Assembly: GCF_000426725.1 (NCBI RefSeq)
Contig: NZ_AUFX01000011.1
Location: forward strand, 186,001 to 250,000
Length of the DNA: 64,000 nt
Direction: 5' to 3'
DNA from: Sporocytophaga myxococcoides DSM 11118
Lineage (GTDB): Bacteria; Bacteroidota; Bacteroidia; Cytophagales; Cytophagaceae
Program-made: the position numbers and the translations under genes
The notes under the pieces: model-generated
What the model was told of the DNA's origin: nothing
The model's input: the letters and a program-made list of their open reading frames with translations, nothing else
Databases searched by the model: none
Part shown: one piece after another, positions 43,759 to 54,469 of the stretch
Position numbering within the stretch: the stretch's first letter is position 1
Layout of the letters: the number at the start of each line of letters is the position of its first letter

Positions 43759-45948
43759 ATGAATCCAAAATTTAAGAACTGCATATTATCTGCTGCCTTA
43801 GCTATGGCTATCCCCGCCATCTCCTATGCTCAAACTGACAGCACATTTCAACAATCAGAAGATATTACAGCTATATCACTCGAAGATTTGATGAATGTTA
43901 AAATTGTTTCAGCATCAAGATCTGAAGAGAAAGCATTTGAGGCTCCGTTATCATCATTTGTAGTTACGAGAAAAGAAATATTCAACTCTGGAGCTACTTC
44001 TATCCCCGAAGCGCTAAGACTTTGTCCAGGTTTGTTTGTAAAACAAATGTCAAATGGCGCATATGATGTAACTATCAGAGGAATGGACAACCTTCCTACT
44101 CACCAATATAACAATACAAATAGATTCATTCTTGTAATGATTGATAACAGGCCTGTATTCGATTATTTACAAGGCGGCACATATTGGCAAAACCTTCCTA
44201 TCGACATTATAGATATTGAAAGAATTGAGGTTGTATTAGGTCCTTCTGCCCCTTTATATGGTCCTAATGCCGTTACCGGAGTAATTAATATCATTACCAA
44301 GAGCCTTGACAAAAATGGTATTTCAGCTACCGCGCATGCACAAGCAGGTGCTCCTGGGACTTATATAGGTCAAGCTTATATAGGCTTTAAACCATCCGAG
44401 AAAATTGATGTATCAGGTTCCTTTAATTATCAAAACAGACATAGAGGTACTGTTGATTTTTATGATTTTGAAAAAAGACAATTCATAACCAACCTGGATT
44501 CATCATCAACTGAATCATATAAGAACCCTGATAGCAGAAAGCAATACCTTCCTAACCCTGATCTTGCCCTTGAGAAAACTGCAGGTAATTTAAATGTTAA
44601 TCTTAGACCAGCTGAAGATATCAAAATACATTTAGCTAGCGGATATAATCAAAACAGGGCATGGTATGGAATTAGTGCTGGCTCTCCAATGACATACTTA
44701 AGTAACAAGAGTTACTACGGTATGATCAAAAGCGAACTGAAAGGCTTCTTAGTTCAAGCTTCCATATTAAATGGTGTACAAGGTTTAGTTGGCGACGTTT
44801 CACAATATCAATATAAGTATAGAAATATCGATGCTTATATAGATTATACTATAAAAGTAACGGATAAATTTAACATTCGTCCTGCTATCAATTACCAAAA
44901 CAGTTCAGTAGATGATACGCCGTATACCGTAGATAAGAATAAGTCCGGAATTTTTAATAATAAGGCTACAATGTTCAATTTTGCTGCATCATTGAAAGCA
45001 GATTATACATTAGGTAAATTTAGATTCATTGGGGCTCTTAGAGGCGATAAATTCAAGTTTCCTGAAAAGTTATATCTATCTTATCAGGGTATCGTGAATT
45101 TCAGAGTAAACGAAAAGAATAATTTACGACTTGTTGCTGCTCGCTCCAATAGTGGCTCATTTATTTATGATACATATGCTAAACTAAATGTAGGCAATAT
45201 TCCTCCTAATCCCTTCAATCCTTTTCCTACCCAAATATGGGTTCTTGGATCAAAAGACAGAAGACTGGTTACTAATGACATGTTAGAAATTGGATATCGC
45301 CTTCAGCTTATGGAAAATCTTCAGTTAGATATTGCGGGATTCCATCAAGTAGCTCAGAACTTTTCCAGCACGGTTCAAGAAGCACCAGCCGTTTCTAACA
45401 ATGTAGTATTCGTAAATATGTCTATTACAAACCTGGATCTTAAGGCTGTACAAAATGGAGCAACTATCGCAATGAACCTGGCCCTTAGCAAAAACAAAAT
45501 CAACATTAAACCTTTTGTAACAATACAAAAAACCAGACTTAAAAATTACTCTCCTTACTATTCGTCTCCAGAAGGATCTCAGAATCCTAATTATACAACT
45601 GAGACCCAATCTGACGTGGATGGAAAAGCCACTCCAAATGTTTATGGAGGATTTTATGCTAACTATACTCCAAACAGCAAGTGGAATGTCAATGTGAATG
45701 GATACCTAATGAGCAAATACTCCATATACACACTTTCCTCTACTCAGGATGGTGTTCCTTACAATGAGTTTCCCATCAGTAATATAAATGGAAAGTTAAT
45801 CTTGAACGCTAAAATATCATATCAGTTAACTAAAAACTTAAACATATTCGCAAATACAAGAAACGCATTTGATGAAGATAGCAGAGAGTTTTTTGGATCT
45901 GATTTAATACACGGTTTATATTTAGCTGGTATCCACTTTGATTATTAG
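43759..45948 (+). CDS. TonB-dependent outer-membrane receptor
   Basis: The ATG at 43759 begins a signal peptide ending near SYAQ; an in-frame TTG 12 bases upstream is ignored. The protein has 729 residues. A plug domain covers about 35-175 (SLEDLMNVKIVSASRSEEKA, GATSIPEALRLCPGLFVKQM, IERIEVVLGPSAPLYGPNAV), followed by a 22-strand barrel ending in HFDY. There is no carboxypeptidase-like extension of SusC type, and no SusD partner. Linkage with YfiR and a HAMP sensor suggests uptake or sensing of a specific ligand coupled to signalling. Substrate unknown. Confidence 0.92.
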   Translation: MNPKFKNCILSAALAMAIPAISYAQTDSTFQQSEDITAISLEDLMNVKIVSASRSEEKAFEAPLSSFVVTRKEIFNSGATSIPEALRLCPGLFVKQMSNGAYDVTIRGMDNLPTHQYNNTNRFILVMIDNRPVFDYLQGGTYWQNLPIDIIDIERIEVVLGPSAPLYGPNAVTGVINIITKSLDKNGISATAHAQAGAPGTYIGQAYIGFKPSEKIDVSGSFNYQNRHRGTVDFYDFEKRQFITNLDSSSTESYKNPDSRKQYLPNPDLALEKTAGNLNVNLRPAEDIKIHLASGYNQNRAWYGISAGSPMTYLSNKSYYGMIKSELKGFLVQASILNGVQGLVGDVSQYQYKYRNIDAYIDYTIKVTDKFNIRPAINYQNSSVDDTPYTVDKNKSGIFNNKATMFNFAASLKADYTLGKFRFIGALRGDKFKFPEKLYLSYQGIVNFRVNEKNNLRLVAARSNSGSFIYDTYAKLNVGNIPPNPFNPFPTQIWVLGSKDRRLVTNDMLEIGYRLQLMENLQLDIAGFHQVAQNFSSTVQEAPAVSNNVVFVNMSITNLDLKAVQNGATIAMNLALSKNKINIKPFVTIQKTRLKNYSPYYSSPEGSQNPNYTTETQSDVDGKATPNVYGGFYANYTPNSKWNVNVNGYLMSKYSIYTLSSTQDGVPYNEFPISNINGKLILNAKISYQLTKNLNIFANTRNAFDEDSREFFGSDLIHGLYLAGIHFDY

Positions 45949-45967
45949 AATCATATTACTTTTAAAT

Positions 45968-46003
45968 AAAAAAAGGGATTGCAAATGCAATCCCTTTTTT
46001 TTA
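45968..46003. terminator. Bidirectional terminator
   Basis: AAAAGGGATTGC and GCAATCCCTTTT form a 12-bp stem with an AAAT loop and flanking A and T tracts. It sits between the TonB receptor stop and the methyltransferase stop and can serve both. Confidence 0.9.
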
Positions 46004-46021
46004 TTTAAGGTCTAAAAACAA

Positions 46022-46675
46022 TTATTTCTGCTTAGCCCGCACCACAAGGCTTCCGAATTCAACCATTGTTCCCATCACTTCTCTGGATGGCTCCTCTATT
46101 TCAATTGAGTCCAATACTTCAAAATTATTAGACGAAAGGAGCAATATAAGCTCTTCTTTTGAATACATCGTAAAGCCATATTTAGTCACAGGAAGATTCT
46201 CCATAATATGTTTAGGTCTTACCACAACAATCAATTCTCCATCTGCCGTCAATACTCTTTTAAATTCATTAAGTGTAGTGATAGGATTTTCCCAGAAATA
46301 AATAGTATTGACTGTAAACAACTTGTTGTATGAATTATCTTTCAATGGCAGCTTATCTGCTGAAGCAAGATGAAACCTGACATTCCCGATTTTGACATAT
46401 TCAGCATTCATCTTTTCGGATTCTTCAATCATAGTCTCTGAAAAATCACATCCTGTATATACTATGGTTGGATGTATAGAAACTATATTTTTAACAAAAA
46501 ATCCATTGCCCATACCAATCTCCAATATTCTGTCGTGAGCACAGGGATTTACTGCTTTAATGGCTTCCAGATTCATAATTTTGTTTCCTTCATTCATATG
46601 AACCCCTGTCTTTACGCCATCTTCATTCGTTGGTCTTCTTAACTGACTTGCAAATGCTTTATATTGTTCTTCCAT
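46022..46675 (-). CDS. Class I SAM-dependent methyltransferase
   Basis: The 217-residue protein carries motif I RILEIGMGNGFFVKNI near residue 44, an acidic CDFSETMIEES near 76, and an LPLKDNSYNKLFTVNTIYFW segment near 115 typical of UbiE/Coq5-like Methyltransf_11 proteins. It is cytoplasmic, stands alone, and its substrate is unknown. Confidence 0.9.
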   Translation of the reverse strand: MEEQYKAFASQLRRPTNEDGVKTGVHMNEGNKIMNLEAIKAVNPCAHDRILEIGMGNGFFVKNIVSIHPTIVYTGCDFSETMIEESEKMNAEYVKIGNVRFHLASADKLPLKDNSYNKLFTVNTIYFWENPITTLNEFKRVLTADGELIVVVRPKHIMENLPVTKYGFTMYSKEELILLLSSNNFEVLDSIEIEEPSREVMGTMVEFGSLVVRAKQK

Positions 46676-46862
46676 GGACTGTTATTATAGTTATATTCAA
46701 CTCTAACTTACAGCTATTTATACTTATTTCAATCTATTTAGGATTGAATAATATCAAAATCAAATGTATCGCATAAGATATTAAACTGGCATAATATTTT
46801 CTGCAATTCAGGGTTCTTGAGATTTATATATTTTACTAATTAAAAAATTTGATCAAAAAAAA

Positions 46863-47882
46863 ATGAGAGTAGTTTTATTTTTAATATTATTGATAACTAT
46901 TAGTCAATATTCAACAGGACAGACTCAAATTGAAAACCTTGTATTTGAAGGGGCCGGTATTAGGGGTATAGCTTATAGCGGCGCAATATATGAACTCGAA
47001 AAAGCTGGAATTACAAGTAATATTAAAAAAGTAGGTGGCACGTCTGCAGGGGCAATAACAGCCTTAATGCTTTCTTTAGGATACACATCTTCTGAGATAT
47101 ATGAAATTATATCATCAACAAAATTTCAAAGTTTTAATGATGGTAAATTCATTTTTATAGGAGGAATCTACAGGATGAATAACAGCTTTGGCTGGTATCA
47201 AAGCGATACTTTTAACAAATGGCTTGAAAAAATTATAAGCAAAAAAACAGGCAATGCTGATATTACTTTTTCAGATCTGAAAAAAAATGGATTTAAGGAT
47301 CTATACGTTACAGGCACCTGTCTGAACAAACAGCAACTGCTTGTATTCTCTGTGGAAACGTATCCATCCATGAAAATTAAAGATGCAGTAAGAGCATCCA
47401 TGTCTATCCCTTTGTACTTTGAAGCAGTATTTATTGATAATATAGGCAACAGCTATAAAAATAAAAAATCCGGAAAAAATTTAGATATTGTCGTAGATGG
47501 AGGTATTACCGGCAACTTTCCTATATTCCTTTTTGATACTTATGCTAATGATTCTTTACAAGGAAAAATAAGAATACCAAATAATAAAACTTTGGGATTC
47601 AGAATTGACTCAGATGCTCAAATAATAAGTGACTCAATAAATCACAACCTTGCAACGCTTGAAATCAACAATACTATTGATTATCTGAGTGCATTTTACA
47701 TCTATTCCATTGAGAGTCTTAACAGAATACCATTAATTCCTCAGGATTGGGAGCGGACAGTTTCAGTTTCTTCAGCAGGAATCAATCCCAGAGTGAGAAA
47801 ATTATCTGAAAAAGAACTTAAAACACTCATTAAAAGCGGCGAAAACGCGACAGCAAAATTCTTGTCCGGAAAAAATAAATAA
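46863..47882 (+). CDS. Patatin-like phospholipase, exported
   Basis: The 339-residue protein has a signal peptide (about 1-19). The patatin oxyanion loop is FEGAGIRGIAYSGA near residue 27, the nucleophile elbow GGTSAGA near 57 and the catalytic aspartate in VVDGGITGNFP near 215. It should hydrolyse acyl esters of lipids in the periplasm or outside the cell. It has no barrel domain, unlike PlpD-type enzymes. Monocistronic. Confidence 0.9.
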   Translation: MRVVLFLILLITISQYSTGQTQIENLVFEGAGIRGIAYSGAIYELEKAGITSNIKKVGGTSAGAITALMLSLGYTSSEIYEIISSTKFQSFNDGKFIFIGGIYRMNNSFGWYQSDTFNKWLEKIISKKTGNADITFSDLKKNGFKDLYVTGTCLNKQQLLVFSVETYPSMKIKDAVRASMSIPLYFEAVFIDNIGNSYKNKKSGKNLDIVVDGGITGNFPIFLFDTYANDSLQGKIRIPNNKTLGFRIDSDAQIISDSINHNLATLEINNTIDYLSAFYIYSIESLNRIPLIPQDWERTVSVSSAGINPRVRKLSEKELKTLIKSGENATAKFLSGKNK

Positions 47883-47938
47883 GTAAACCATTTCTAAATT
47901 GATCAAAATGGTTTGTATATCAAATGCTAAAAATAACA

Positions 47939-47996
47939 GATGCTGTAAGTCCCAGGTTATTCCTTAGACAGACAGCATCACTACTATTTTTTAAAT
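47939..47996 (+). terminator. Possible terminator after the patatin gene
   Basis: GATGCTGT and ACAGCATC pair across a long loop of about 25 bases, followed by CTACTATTTTTT. The long loop lowers confidence. Confidence 0.4.
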
Positions 47997-48012
47997 AAGA
48001 TTGGTTATTTGT

Positions 48013-49458
48013 TTACTTAGCAAATTTGCTATTCTTTTTCCCGTAGGCAAAATAAACCAGCATCCCTATTCCCATCCAAACAAATAATCTGATCCATGTA
48101 TCTATAGGAAGAGCATACATCATATAAAAACAAACAACAACTCCCATTACTGGCACAAATGGTACCCATGGTGTTCTGAAAGCTCGGGGAGCATTCGGAT
48201 TTGTTTTACGCATCACTAATACTCCGATACAAACAAGTACAAATGCAAACAATGTCCCAATGCTACTCATCTCTCCCACGACAGTAACAGGCACAAATGC
48301 TGCGAATAAACCAACAAATACAGCAAAAAGAATATTGGATTTATACGGAGTTTTGAATTTAGGATGTAAATCAGAGAATACAGATGGCAATAATCCGTCT
48401 TTAGACATGGTATAAAACACTCTGGACTGCCCCATCAATAAAACCATAACCACAGAGGAATATCCTCCCAGAATAGCTATAATGATCATTTCCTGAAAAA
48501 ATTTATAAGGAGTATTTTCAATAGCTTTTGCCACTGGCGCAGCTTCTCCCACAAAGTTCTTGTAGTTTTCCAAACCTGTCATCACATGGGCAAATAGAAC
48601 ATAAAGGATCGTACAAATAACAAGTGATCCTAAAATTCCAATAGGCATATCCCTTTTAGGATTTTTAGCTTCCTGCGCTGCAGTGGACACAGCATCGAAC
48701 CCAATGAAGGCGAAGAATACAACAGCAGCTCCCGTGACCACTCCTGTCCAACCGAAATGCTCAAATGCTCCTGTGTTTTCCGGAATATAAGGAATATAAT
48801 TTTCCTTATTGATATATCCCCAACCAAGGAAGATAAAAGCCAAAACTACGGATACTTTAAGAACAACTACAAAATTATTCAGTCTTGCAGACTCCTTGGT
48901 ACCTCTGATCAAAATTAAAGACATTAGAACTGTAATAAAAACAGCAGGAAGGTTTATGATTCCATTCACTGTCTGGCCATTAACTATCGTAGAATCGAAT
49001 GGAGACATCATTAATTGAGCTGGCAGATCTACATTGTATAAATGGAACAATTTGCTTAAATATCTTGACCAGCTAATTGCCACGGTAGCAGCTCCAACAG
49101 CATATTCAAGGACCAGATCCCAACCGATAATCCAGGCTATAAATTCGCCCATAGTAACATAAGAATAGGTATAGGCACTACCTGCAATCGGTAGCATAGA
49201 AGCGAATTCTGCATAACAAAGTCCTGCAAATGCACAGCCCAAAGCGGCAATCATAAAAGATATTGTAACAGCAGGACCGGCATTATTAGCCGCTGCAATA
49301 CCGGTAAGAGAGAATATACCTGCTCCGATAATTACACCTATTCCTAATGTTACCAGGTTAAATGCCCCCAGAGTCTTTTTGAGCTGCGGACCTTCTGTCG
49401 TGTCCTTTAACACCTCTTCCAGTGGCTTTGTCCTGAACAAACTGTTATTCGATTTCAT
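48013..49458 (-). CDS. APC-family amino acid permease
   Basis: The 481-residue protein has about 12-13 membrane helices. It opens with an LKKTLGAFNLVTLGIGVIIG segment followed by GAGIFSLTG, the helix 1 substrate loop of the APC superfamily, and has FFAFIGFDAVSTAAQEAKNP near residue 230, the helix 6 hallmark. The arrangement matches the cationic amino acid transporter (CAT-like) subgroup common in Bacteroidota. The substrate is not readable from the sequence. Confidence 0.92.
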   Translation of the reverse strand: MKSNNSLFRTKPLEEVLKDTTEGPQLKKTLGAFNLVTLGIGVIIGAGIFSLTGIAAANNAGPAVTISFMIAALGCAFAGLCYAEFASMLPIAGSAYTYSYVTMGEFIAWIIGWDLVLEYAVGAATVAISWSRYLSKLFHLYNVDLPAQLMMSPFDSTIVNGQTVNGIINLPAVFITVLMSLILIRGTKESARLNNFVVVLKVSVVLAFIFLGWGYINKENYIPYIPENTGAFEHFGWTGVVTGAAVVFFAFIGFDAVSTAAQEAKNPKRDMPIGILGSLVICTILYVLFAHVMTGLENYKNFVGEAAPVAKAIENTPYKFFQEMIIIAILGGYSSVVMVLLMGQSRVFYTMSKDGLLPSVFSDLHPKFKTPYKSNILFAVFVGLFAAFVPVTVVGEMSSIGTLFAFVLVCIGVLVMRKTNPNAPRAFRTPWVPFVPVMGVVVCFYMMYALPIDTWIRLFVWMGIGMLVYFAYGKKNSKFAK

Positions 49459-49521
49459 GCTTCTGACTTAAAAATTCTTTTTTCTTAACACCTTAAAATA
49501 TAAAACAAAAGTTAAAAATAA

Positions 49522-49563
49522 AAAAAAGCCCTGTAATATTAATCATTACAGGGCTTTTTTAAT
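49522..49563 (-). terminator. Intrinsic terminator of hppA
   Basis: AAAAAAGCCCTGTAAT and ATTACAGGGCTTTTTT form a 16-bp stem around a short loop, right after the pyrophosphatase stop and before the permease gene start. Confidence 0.92.
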
Positions 49564-49577
49564 AAGTTGAGCTGTTT

Positions 49578-51668
49578 TTAGCTTGCTGAAAGCAAGGAAG
49601 CAATAACCATTGCTACAATTGAGACCAACTTGATAAGAATATTCAATGAAGGTCCGGATGTATCTTTAAACGGATCTCCTACAGTATCACCCACAACTGC
49701 AGCTTTATGAGGATCTGAGCCTTTAAAGTATTTTTTACCATTGATATCAACTCCGGTTTCAAACATCTTTTTAGCATTGTCCCACGCACCGCCTGCATTT
49801 GATTGGAAAAATGCCATCATAACTCCTGAAACAAGCACTCCTGCTAGGAACCCCCCTAAAGCCATTTTACCAAGAGTAAAACCAACTATAAGTGGAAATG
49901 TCAGAGCAATTGCACCAGGCAAAATCATATGGCGCAGAGCTGCTTTGGTAGAAATAGTTATACATTTCTCGTAATCTGCTTCTGCTTTTCCTTCCATGAT
50001 ACCTTTGATTTCTCTGAATTGCCTTCTAACCTCTTCCACCATCGCATTTGCAGATTGTCCTACAGCCTGAATTGCAAAACCTGAAAACAGGAATGGTGTC
50101 ATTCCTCCAATCAGTAATCCCGCAAGTACTTTAGCATTCGCAATGTCAATTACTTCAAGACCTGAGGTCTCCATATATGCAGAGAACATTGCAAGAGATG
50201 TTAGTGCCGCGGAAGCAATCGCAAATCCTTTACCGATTGCAGCGGTTGTATTTCCTACAGAATCAAGAACATCAGTTTTTTCTCTGACTTCTTTTGGTAA
50301 AGCTGCCATTTCTGCAATTCCACCTGCATTATCAGCAATTGGTCCGAATGCATCTATAGCAAGCTGGATACCTGTAGTAGCCATCATTCCTGATGCTGCA
50401 ATTGCTACACCATAAAGGCCAGCCATATTGAAGGCAAATATGATACCTAAAGATAGAATTACAACTGGAATCGCTGTAGAGAACATTCCCACACTAAGAC
50501 CTGCAATAATGTTGGTCGCAGCTCCAGTCATAGATTGACGTGCAATCATAGTTACAGGGCCCCTGTCTTTTCCAGTGTAATATTCGATTACAAGACTGAT
50601 CAAAGTACCAACTAACAAACCTATGATTACTGAATAGAAAATATTCACAGAATCAACAGACAATCCATTAATGTTGATATGTTTATCAAACATGAAGTCA
50701 ATGATAAAATAAGAGGCAATTGCTGTAAGAATTACTGCTCCGAAGTTACCGACATTCAAAGCTACCTGAGGACTTCCTTTTTCTCCAACTTTTACAAAAA
50801 AAGAAGCTATAATTGAAAAGATAAGACCTGCAGCAGCAAGGAACAATGGAAGTAATATTGCAGGATTAGTACCTGAGATATCTTTGGTCATTGGTGCTAC
50901 TGTGAGTCCAAGTACCATCGTTGCAAGTATTGTACTAACATAGGATCCGAAAAGATCTGCACCCATACCGGCTACGTCACCTACGTTATCACCTACGTTA
51001 TCTGCAATAACAGCAGGGTTTCTTGGATCATCTTCTGGGATGCCGGCTTCTACTTTTCCAACTAGGTCAGCTCCAACATCAGCAGCTTTAGTATAGATAC
51101 CCCCGCCTACTCTGGCAAACAATGCAAGACTTTCAGCTCCTAGAGAAAAACCTATCATTACTTCAAGTACCTTTTTTACTCTCCACGGCTCAACACCTAA
51201 AACAGAATGAATGTTACTGAATAGAAGGAATAAAACACTTATTCCAATAATTCCTATAGCAACAACGTTTATCCCCATGACTATACCACCTGAAAATGAC
51301 ACGTCCAGGGCTTTGGAAAGACTTGTTTTGGCAGCCTGAGTAGTTCTTACATTGCTTTTAGTGGCTATTTTCATACCAAGAAAACCAGCAAGAGCTGAAA
51401 AACAAGCACCTACCAGGAACGCTACTCCTATCAGCCAGTGTGAATTCTCTTCTTCAGCCAAAAATGAAAGCAACCCAGCAATAACGATGACGAATATCGA
51501 CAAGGCTTTATACTCAGCCTTTAGAAATGATAGAGCACCATCTGCTATATGCTTAGCGATTACAGTCATTTTGCCTTCTCCGGCAGGCTGACTGGTCACC
51601 CACTTAGTTTTAAAAAAAGTAAATATCAGAGCTAACACTCCGAGAATGATAATTCCAAAAATCTCCAT
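49578..51668 (-). CDS. hppA: Membrane-bound ion-pumping pyrophosphatase
   Basis: The 696-residue protein has about 16 membrane helices. The catalytic core [20 protein letters not shown] is near residue 215, with further DxxxD sites ([16 protein letters not shown] near 420 and [16 protein letters not shown] near 660). At the position that decides K+ need, the protein reads [10 protein letters not shown], the alanine form known from K+-dependent enzymes. It couples pyrophosphate hydrolysis to pumping of H+ or Na+; these cannot be separated safely by eye. Monocistronic with a strong terminator. Confidence 0.97.
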   Translation of the reverse strand: MEIFGIIILGVLALIFTFFKTKWVTSQPAGEGKMTVIAKHIADGALSFLKAEYKALSIFVIVIAGLLSFLAEEENSHWLIGVAFLVGACFSALAGFLGMKIATKSNVRTTQAAKTSLSKALDVSFSGGIVMGINVVAIGIIGISVLFLLFSNIHSVLGVEPWRVKKVLEVMIGFSLGAESLALFARVGGGIYTKAADVGADLVGKVEAGIPEDDPRNPAVIADNVGDNVGDVAGMGADLFGSYVSTILATMVLGLTVAPMTKDISGTNPAILLPLFLAAAGLIFSIIASFFVKVGEKGSPQVALNVGNFGAVILTAIASYFIIDFMFDKHININGLSVDSVNIFYSVIIGLLVGTLISLVIEYYTGKDRGPVTMIARQSMTGAATNIIAGLSVGMFSTAIPVVILSLGIIFAFNMAGLYGVAIAASGMMATTGIQLAIDAFGPIADNAGGIAEMAALPKEVREKTDVLDSVGNTTAAIGKGFAIASAALTSLAMFSAYMETSGLEVIDIANAKVLAGLLIGGMTPFLFSGFAIQAVGQSANAMVEEVRRQFREIKGIMEGKAEADYEKCITISTKAALRHMILPGAIALTFPLIVGFTLGKMALGGFLAGVLVSGVMMAFFQSNAGGAWDNAKKMFETGVDINGKKYFKGSDPHKAAVVGDTVGDPFKDTSGPSLNILIKLVSIVAMVIASLLSAS

Positions 51669-51748
51669 TTTAATTAGTTTAGGTTATTAATTAATTAGTA
51701 AACAAGATTTATATTAACTATCAAATTTACAGTAATTTAAATCAAAAC

Positions 51749-53362
51749 CTAAAAGATAAAATCGGTAGACATGAAACTGGAGTGATTTTCTTTTACGATC
51801 TCTTTTATAATTACTTTATTTGGTTCTATCTCTTTAGCAGCTACAAGAGTTCTGATAGAGAATGCTCTTAATGCATCTTCTACAGAGAGTGTTCCTTCTG
51901 CCGAATCTTTTCTTCCATTGAATGGAAATACGTCCGGTCCTCTTTGACACTGGCTGTTAATATTCACTCTACATACCTGATTCACAAGTCTGTCTACAAG
52001 GTAAGCCAAGTCTTTAGAATCGCTTCCGAATAAACTCACCTGCTGCCCATAATTAGAGTTAACAATATAATCGATAGGCTCCTGAACATCATCAAATGCT
52101 ACTACAGGCACTGCAGGCCCAAATTGTTCTTCGTGGAAAATCTTCATTGAAGAATCTACCGGAAATAAAATCGCAGGGTTAAAGTATGTGTTACAAATTG
52201 CACCACCATTAGGGTTAACCACTTTAGCGCCTTTAGATTCCGCATCTTTTATCAAGTCAGTAAGGTATCCTGGTTTTTCAGGCTCTGGTAGCGGAGTGAT
52301 GGAAACACCATCTTCCCAAGGCATACCTCTCTTTAGTTTATCAAGCTCAGTTACAAATTTCTGAATGAACTGATCTTTAATTTTATTATGAACAAAAATG
52401 ATCTTTAATGCAGTACAACGTTGTCCATTGAAAGAAAGCGAACCTAACAAACATTCCTTAACAGCATTATCAAGATCTGCGTGAGGAAGCACAATACCAG
52501 GGTTTTTAGCTTCAAGAGCTAAAACTGATCTCAGCCTATTTGGTTTAGGATGCTGACTTTTTAGTACGTTAGCTGATTTACTTGTACCTATAAAAGCCAA
52601 TACATCAATTTTACCGGTTGACATCAATGGACCGACTGTGGCTCTGCCTCTTCCGTAAACTATGTTTACAACACCAGCAGGAAAACACTCCTGAAAAGCG
52701 GCAAGCAATGGTCTATGTAGGAGTACACCAATTTTCGCAGGTTTAAATACGATAGTGTTTCCCATAATCAGGGCAGGAATAAGAGTGGTGAAAGTCTCGT
52801 TCAAGGGATAATTGTATGGTCCCATACAAAGCACTACCCCAAGCGGTCCCCTTCTTACTTTCCCGATGATTCCCTGTTCAATTTCAAATCTTGAAGATTT
52901 TCTGTCGAGTATTTTTAATGCATTAATTGTATCATTTATGTATTCTACTGTTCTGTCAAATTCTTTTTCGGAATCCTTAAGTGGCTTTCCGGTTTCCCAC
53001 ATAAGCATGTTTACCACTTCCCACTTCTTCTCCTTCATTTTCCATGTAAACTTTTCAACAGCTTTAATCCTTTGATCTACATGCATCATCGGCCACTCGC
53101 CTGTTCCATTTTTGTAGGCATTTGCCGCGGCATCCATAGCTTCAAATGCTTCCTTTTCCGTTAATAGAGGAAAGCTTCCTAACTCAACCTGAGTTAGGGT
53201 TCCATCTTTTTCTATACAAACAGGAGAAAAAACCTTTTGTGTTGCCCCTTCTGCATGCTTAATTTCTCCATTGATCAAATATTCCTTTTGGTGTAAAGGT
53301 CCGTTCAGTTTTACTGAAGCAGGTATATTTTCCTCTTTTGGAAAAAGATTTTCAAAATTCAT
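51749..53362 (-). CDS. gapN: NADP-dependent glyceraldehyde-3-phosphate dehydrogenase-like ALDH
   Basis: The 537-residue protein belongs to the aldehyde dehydrogenase superfamily. Key sites are [19 protein letters not shown] near residue 178 (with the catalytic asparagine), [11 protein letters not shown] near 252, the glutamate in [11 protein letters not shown] near 285 and the catalytic cysteine in [10 protein letters not shown] near 318. Where most ALDHs have LGGN it has EAKN, the form I associate with Bacteroidota GapN-like enzymes. It would oxidise glyceraldehyde 3-phosphate to 3-phosphoglycerate, producing NADPH without ATP. Substrate assignment is by family resemblance. Confidence 0.82.
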   Translation of the reverse strand: MNFENLFPKEENIPASVKLNGPLHQKEYLINGEIKHAEGATQKVFSPVCIEKDGTLTQVELGSFPLLTEKEAFEAMDAAANAYKNGTGEWPMMHVDQRIKAVEKFTWKMKEKKWEVVNMLMWETGKPLKDSEKEFDRTVEYINDTINALKILDRKSSRFEIEQGIIGKVRRGPLGVVLCMGPYNYPLNETFTTLIPALIMGNTIVFKPAKIGVLLHRPLLAAFQECFPAGVVNIVYGRGRATVGPLMSTGKIDVLAFIGTSKSANVLKSQHPKPNRLRSVLALEAKNPGIVLPHADLDNAVKECLLGSLSFNGQRCTALKIIFVHNKIKDQFIQKFVTELDKLKRGMPWEDGVSITPLPEPEKPGYLTDLIKDAESKGAKVVNPNGGAICNTYFNPAILFPVDSSMKIFHEEQFGPAVPVVAFDDVQEPIDYIVNSNYGQQVSLFGSDSKDLAYLVDRLVNQVCRVNINSQCQRGPDVFPFNGRKDSAEGTLSVEDALRAFSIRTLVAAKEIEPNKVIIKEIVKENHSSFMSTDFIF

Positions 53363-53391
53363 ATTGGTTTATTGTTATCTGTTTAGTTTCT

Positions 53392-53787
53392 CTATTTTTT
53401 ATCCGATGCTACCACCACCGGTAATTTCAACTGATTAGTAACATCTATAATGCTGATAAGTTTTTGGACCTCAAGAGTTCTGTCCATTTTTAACACAATG
53501 GTTGGGTTTTCCAGCCCCTGTGTGGTGGATTCCAGTTGGTCTTTCAAGACATCAAAATTAACTTCATCCTTGCCTATATAGATCTTAGAATCTTTATCTA
53601 CAGTAAGGTTTACCACCTGTCTAGGAATCGCAGCACCTGTCTTTGCTTGTGGTAGCAATACCTTAATTGCATCCGGACTTGCCAGAGTTGACAACATCAG
53701 AAAGAATACCAACAAGAAAAACATAATATCTGACAATGCTGCAGCTTCTACCGCAGCATGAGCCTTTTTACGCCTTTTGATCTTCAT
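53392..53787 (-). CDS. exbD: ExbD-type biopolymer transport protein
   Basis: The ATG at 53787 gives 131 residues starting MKIKRRKKAH. One membrane helix (about 18-40, LSDIMFFLLVFFLMLSTLA) carries the essential aspartate at SDIM. A periplasmic domain follows. It pairs with the overlapping exbB gene to form a proton-driven motor for TonB-type systems; no tonB gene is in this window. Confidence 0.92.
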   Translation of the reverse strand: MKIKRRKKAHAAVEAAALSDIMFFLLVFFLMLSTLASPDAIKVLLPQAKTGAAIPRQVVNLTVDKDSKIYIGKDEVNFDVLKDQLESTTQGLENPTIVLKMDRTLEVQKLISIIDVTNQLKLPVVVASDKK

Positions 53788-54469
53788 ATACTGGTTTGTG
53801 TAGAATGTCAAGGAAATCGATAGCCTGAAGTTCCAGACTTGTTACATTTTTCTCAATCATAGTATTGAGCAAAGTGTAAAAAATATGGGCAATGATACCT
53901 ACAATAAGGCCAGCTGAAGAAGTGATCATTTTCTGATAAATACCGTCAGCAATAACTCCGATACTTATATTGTCATTTGCAGCAATATCCTGGAATGTAT
54001 GGATCATACCGAATACAGTACCAAGGAATCCTAACATCGGAGCTACCGCTGCAATTCCGACAAGTAATCCCATGTTTTTTTCCATTTTAGAAACTTCAAC
54101 AGCTGCAACATTTTCCATTGCGCTTTCAATATCTCTGATAGATGAACCTAAACGGATGATCGCTTTTTCAAGCATTCTTGCAACAGGCAGAGATGAGTTT
54201 TCGCACAGTCTGAGCGCTTCTGCTGTTTTACCTGTCTGCACCTTTTCCTTCACAATTGACAAAAGGCCTTTGTCAGGCTGAGCATTATTTTTAATATAGA
54301 GATATCTCTCTATGAAAATGTAAAATGAAATTAATGAAAGTATAAGAATTGGAACCATGATTAAACCACCCATCATGATCAATTGGAGGTAGGAAAGTCC
54401 TTCTTTAGGAGTTGAGCTGGCAGCTGTAGCGGCAACTAAAGCTGAGTCCATTTGCAGGAAAATAGTCAT
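53768..54469 (-). CDS. exbB: ExbB/TolQ-type proton channel
   Basis: The 233-residue protein has three membrane helices (about 30-52, 135-158, 175-198). MotA/TolQ/ExbB signatures include ENVAAVEVSKMEKNMGLLVG, GFLGTVFGMIHTFQDIA and AGLIVGIIAHIFYTLLN. Its end overlaps the exbD start by 20 bases. Together they would energise outer-membrane transport, perhaps for the TonB receptor at 43.8 kb, though linkage is not close. Confidence 0.93.
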   Translation of the reverse strand: MTIFLQMDSALVAATAASSTPKEGLSYLQLIMMGGLIMVPILILSLISFYIFIERYLYIKNNAQPDKGLLSIVKEKVQTGKTAEALRLCENSSLPVARMLEKAIIRLGSSIRDIESAMENVAAVEVSKMEKNMGLLVGIAAVAPMLGFLGTVFGMIHTFQDIAANDNISIGVIADGIYQKMITSSAGLIVGIIAHIFYTLLNTMIEKNVTSLELQAIDFLDILHKPVYEDQKA

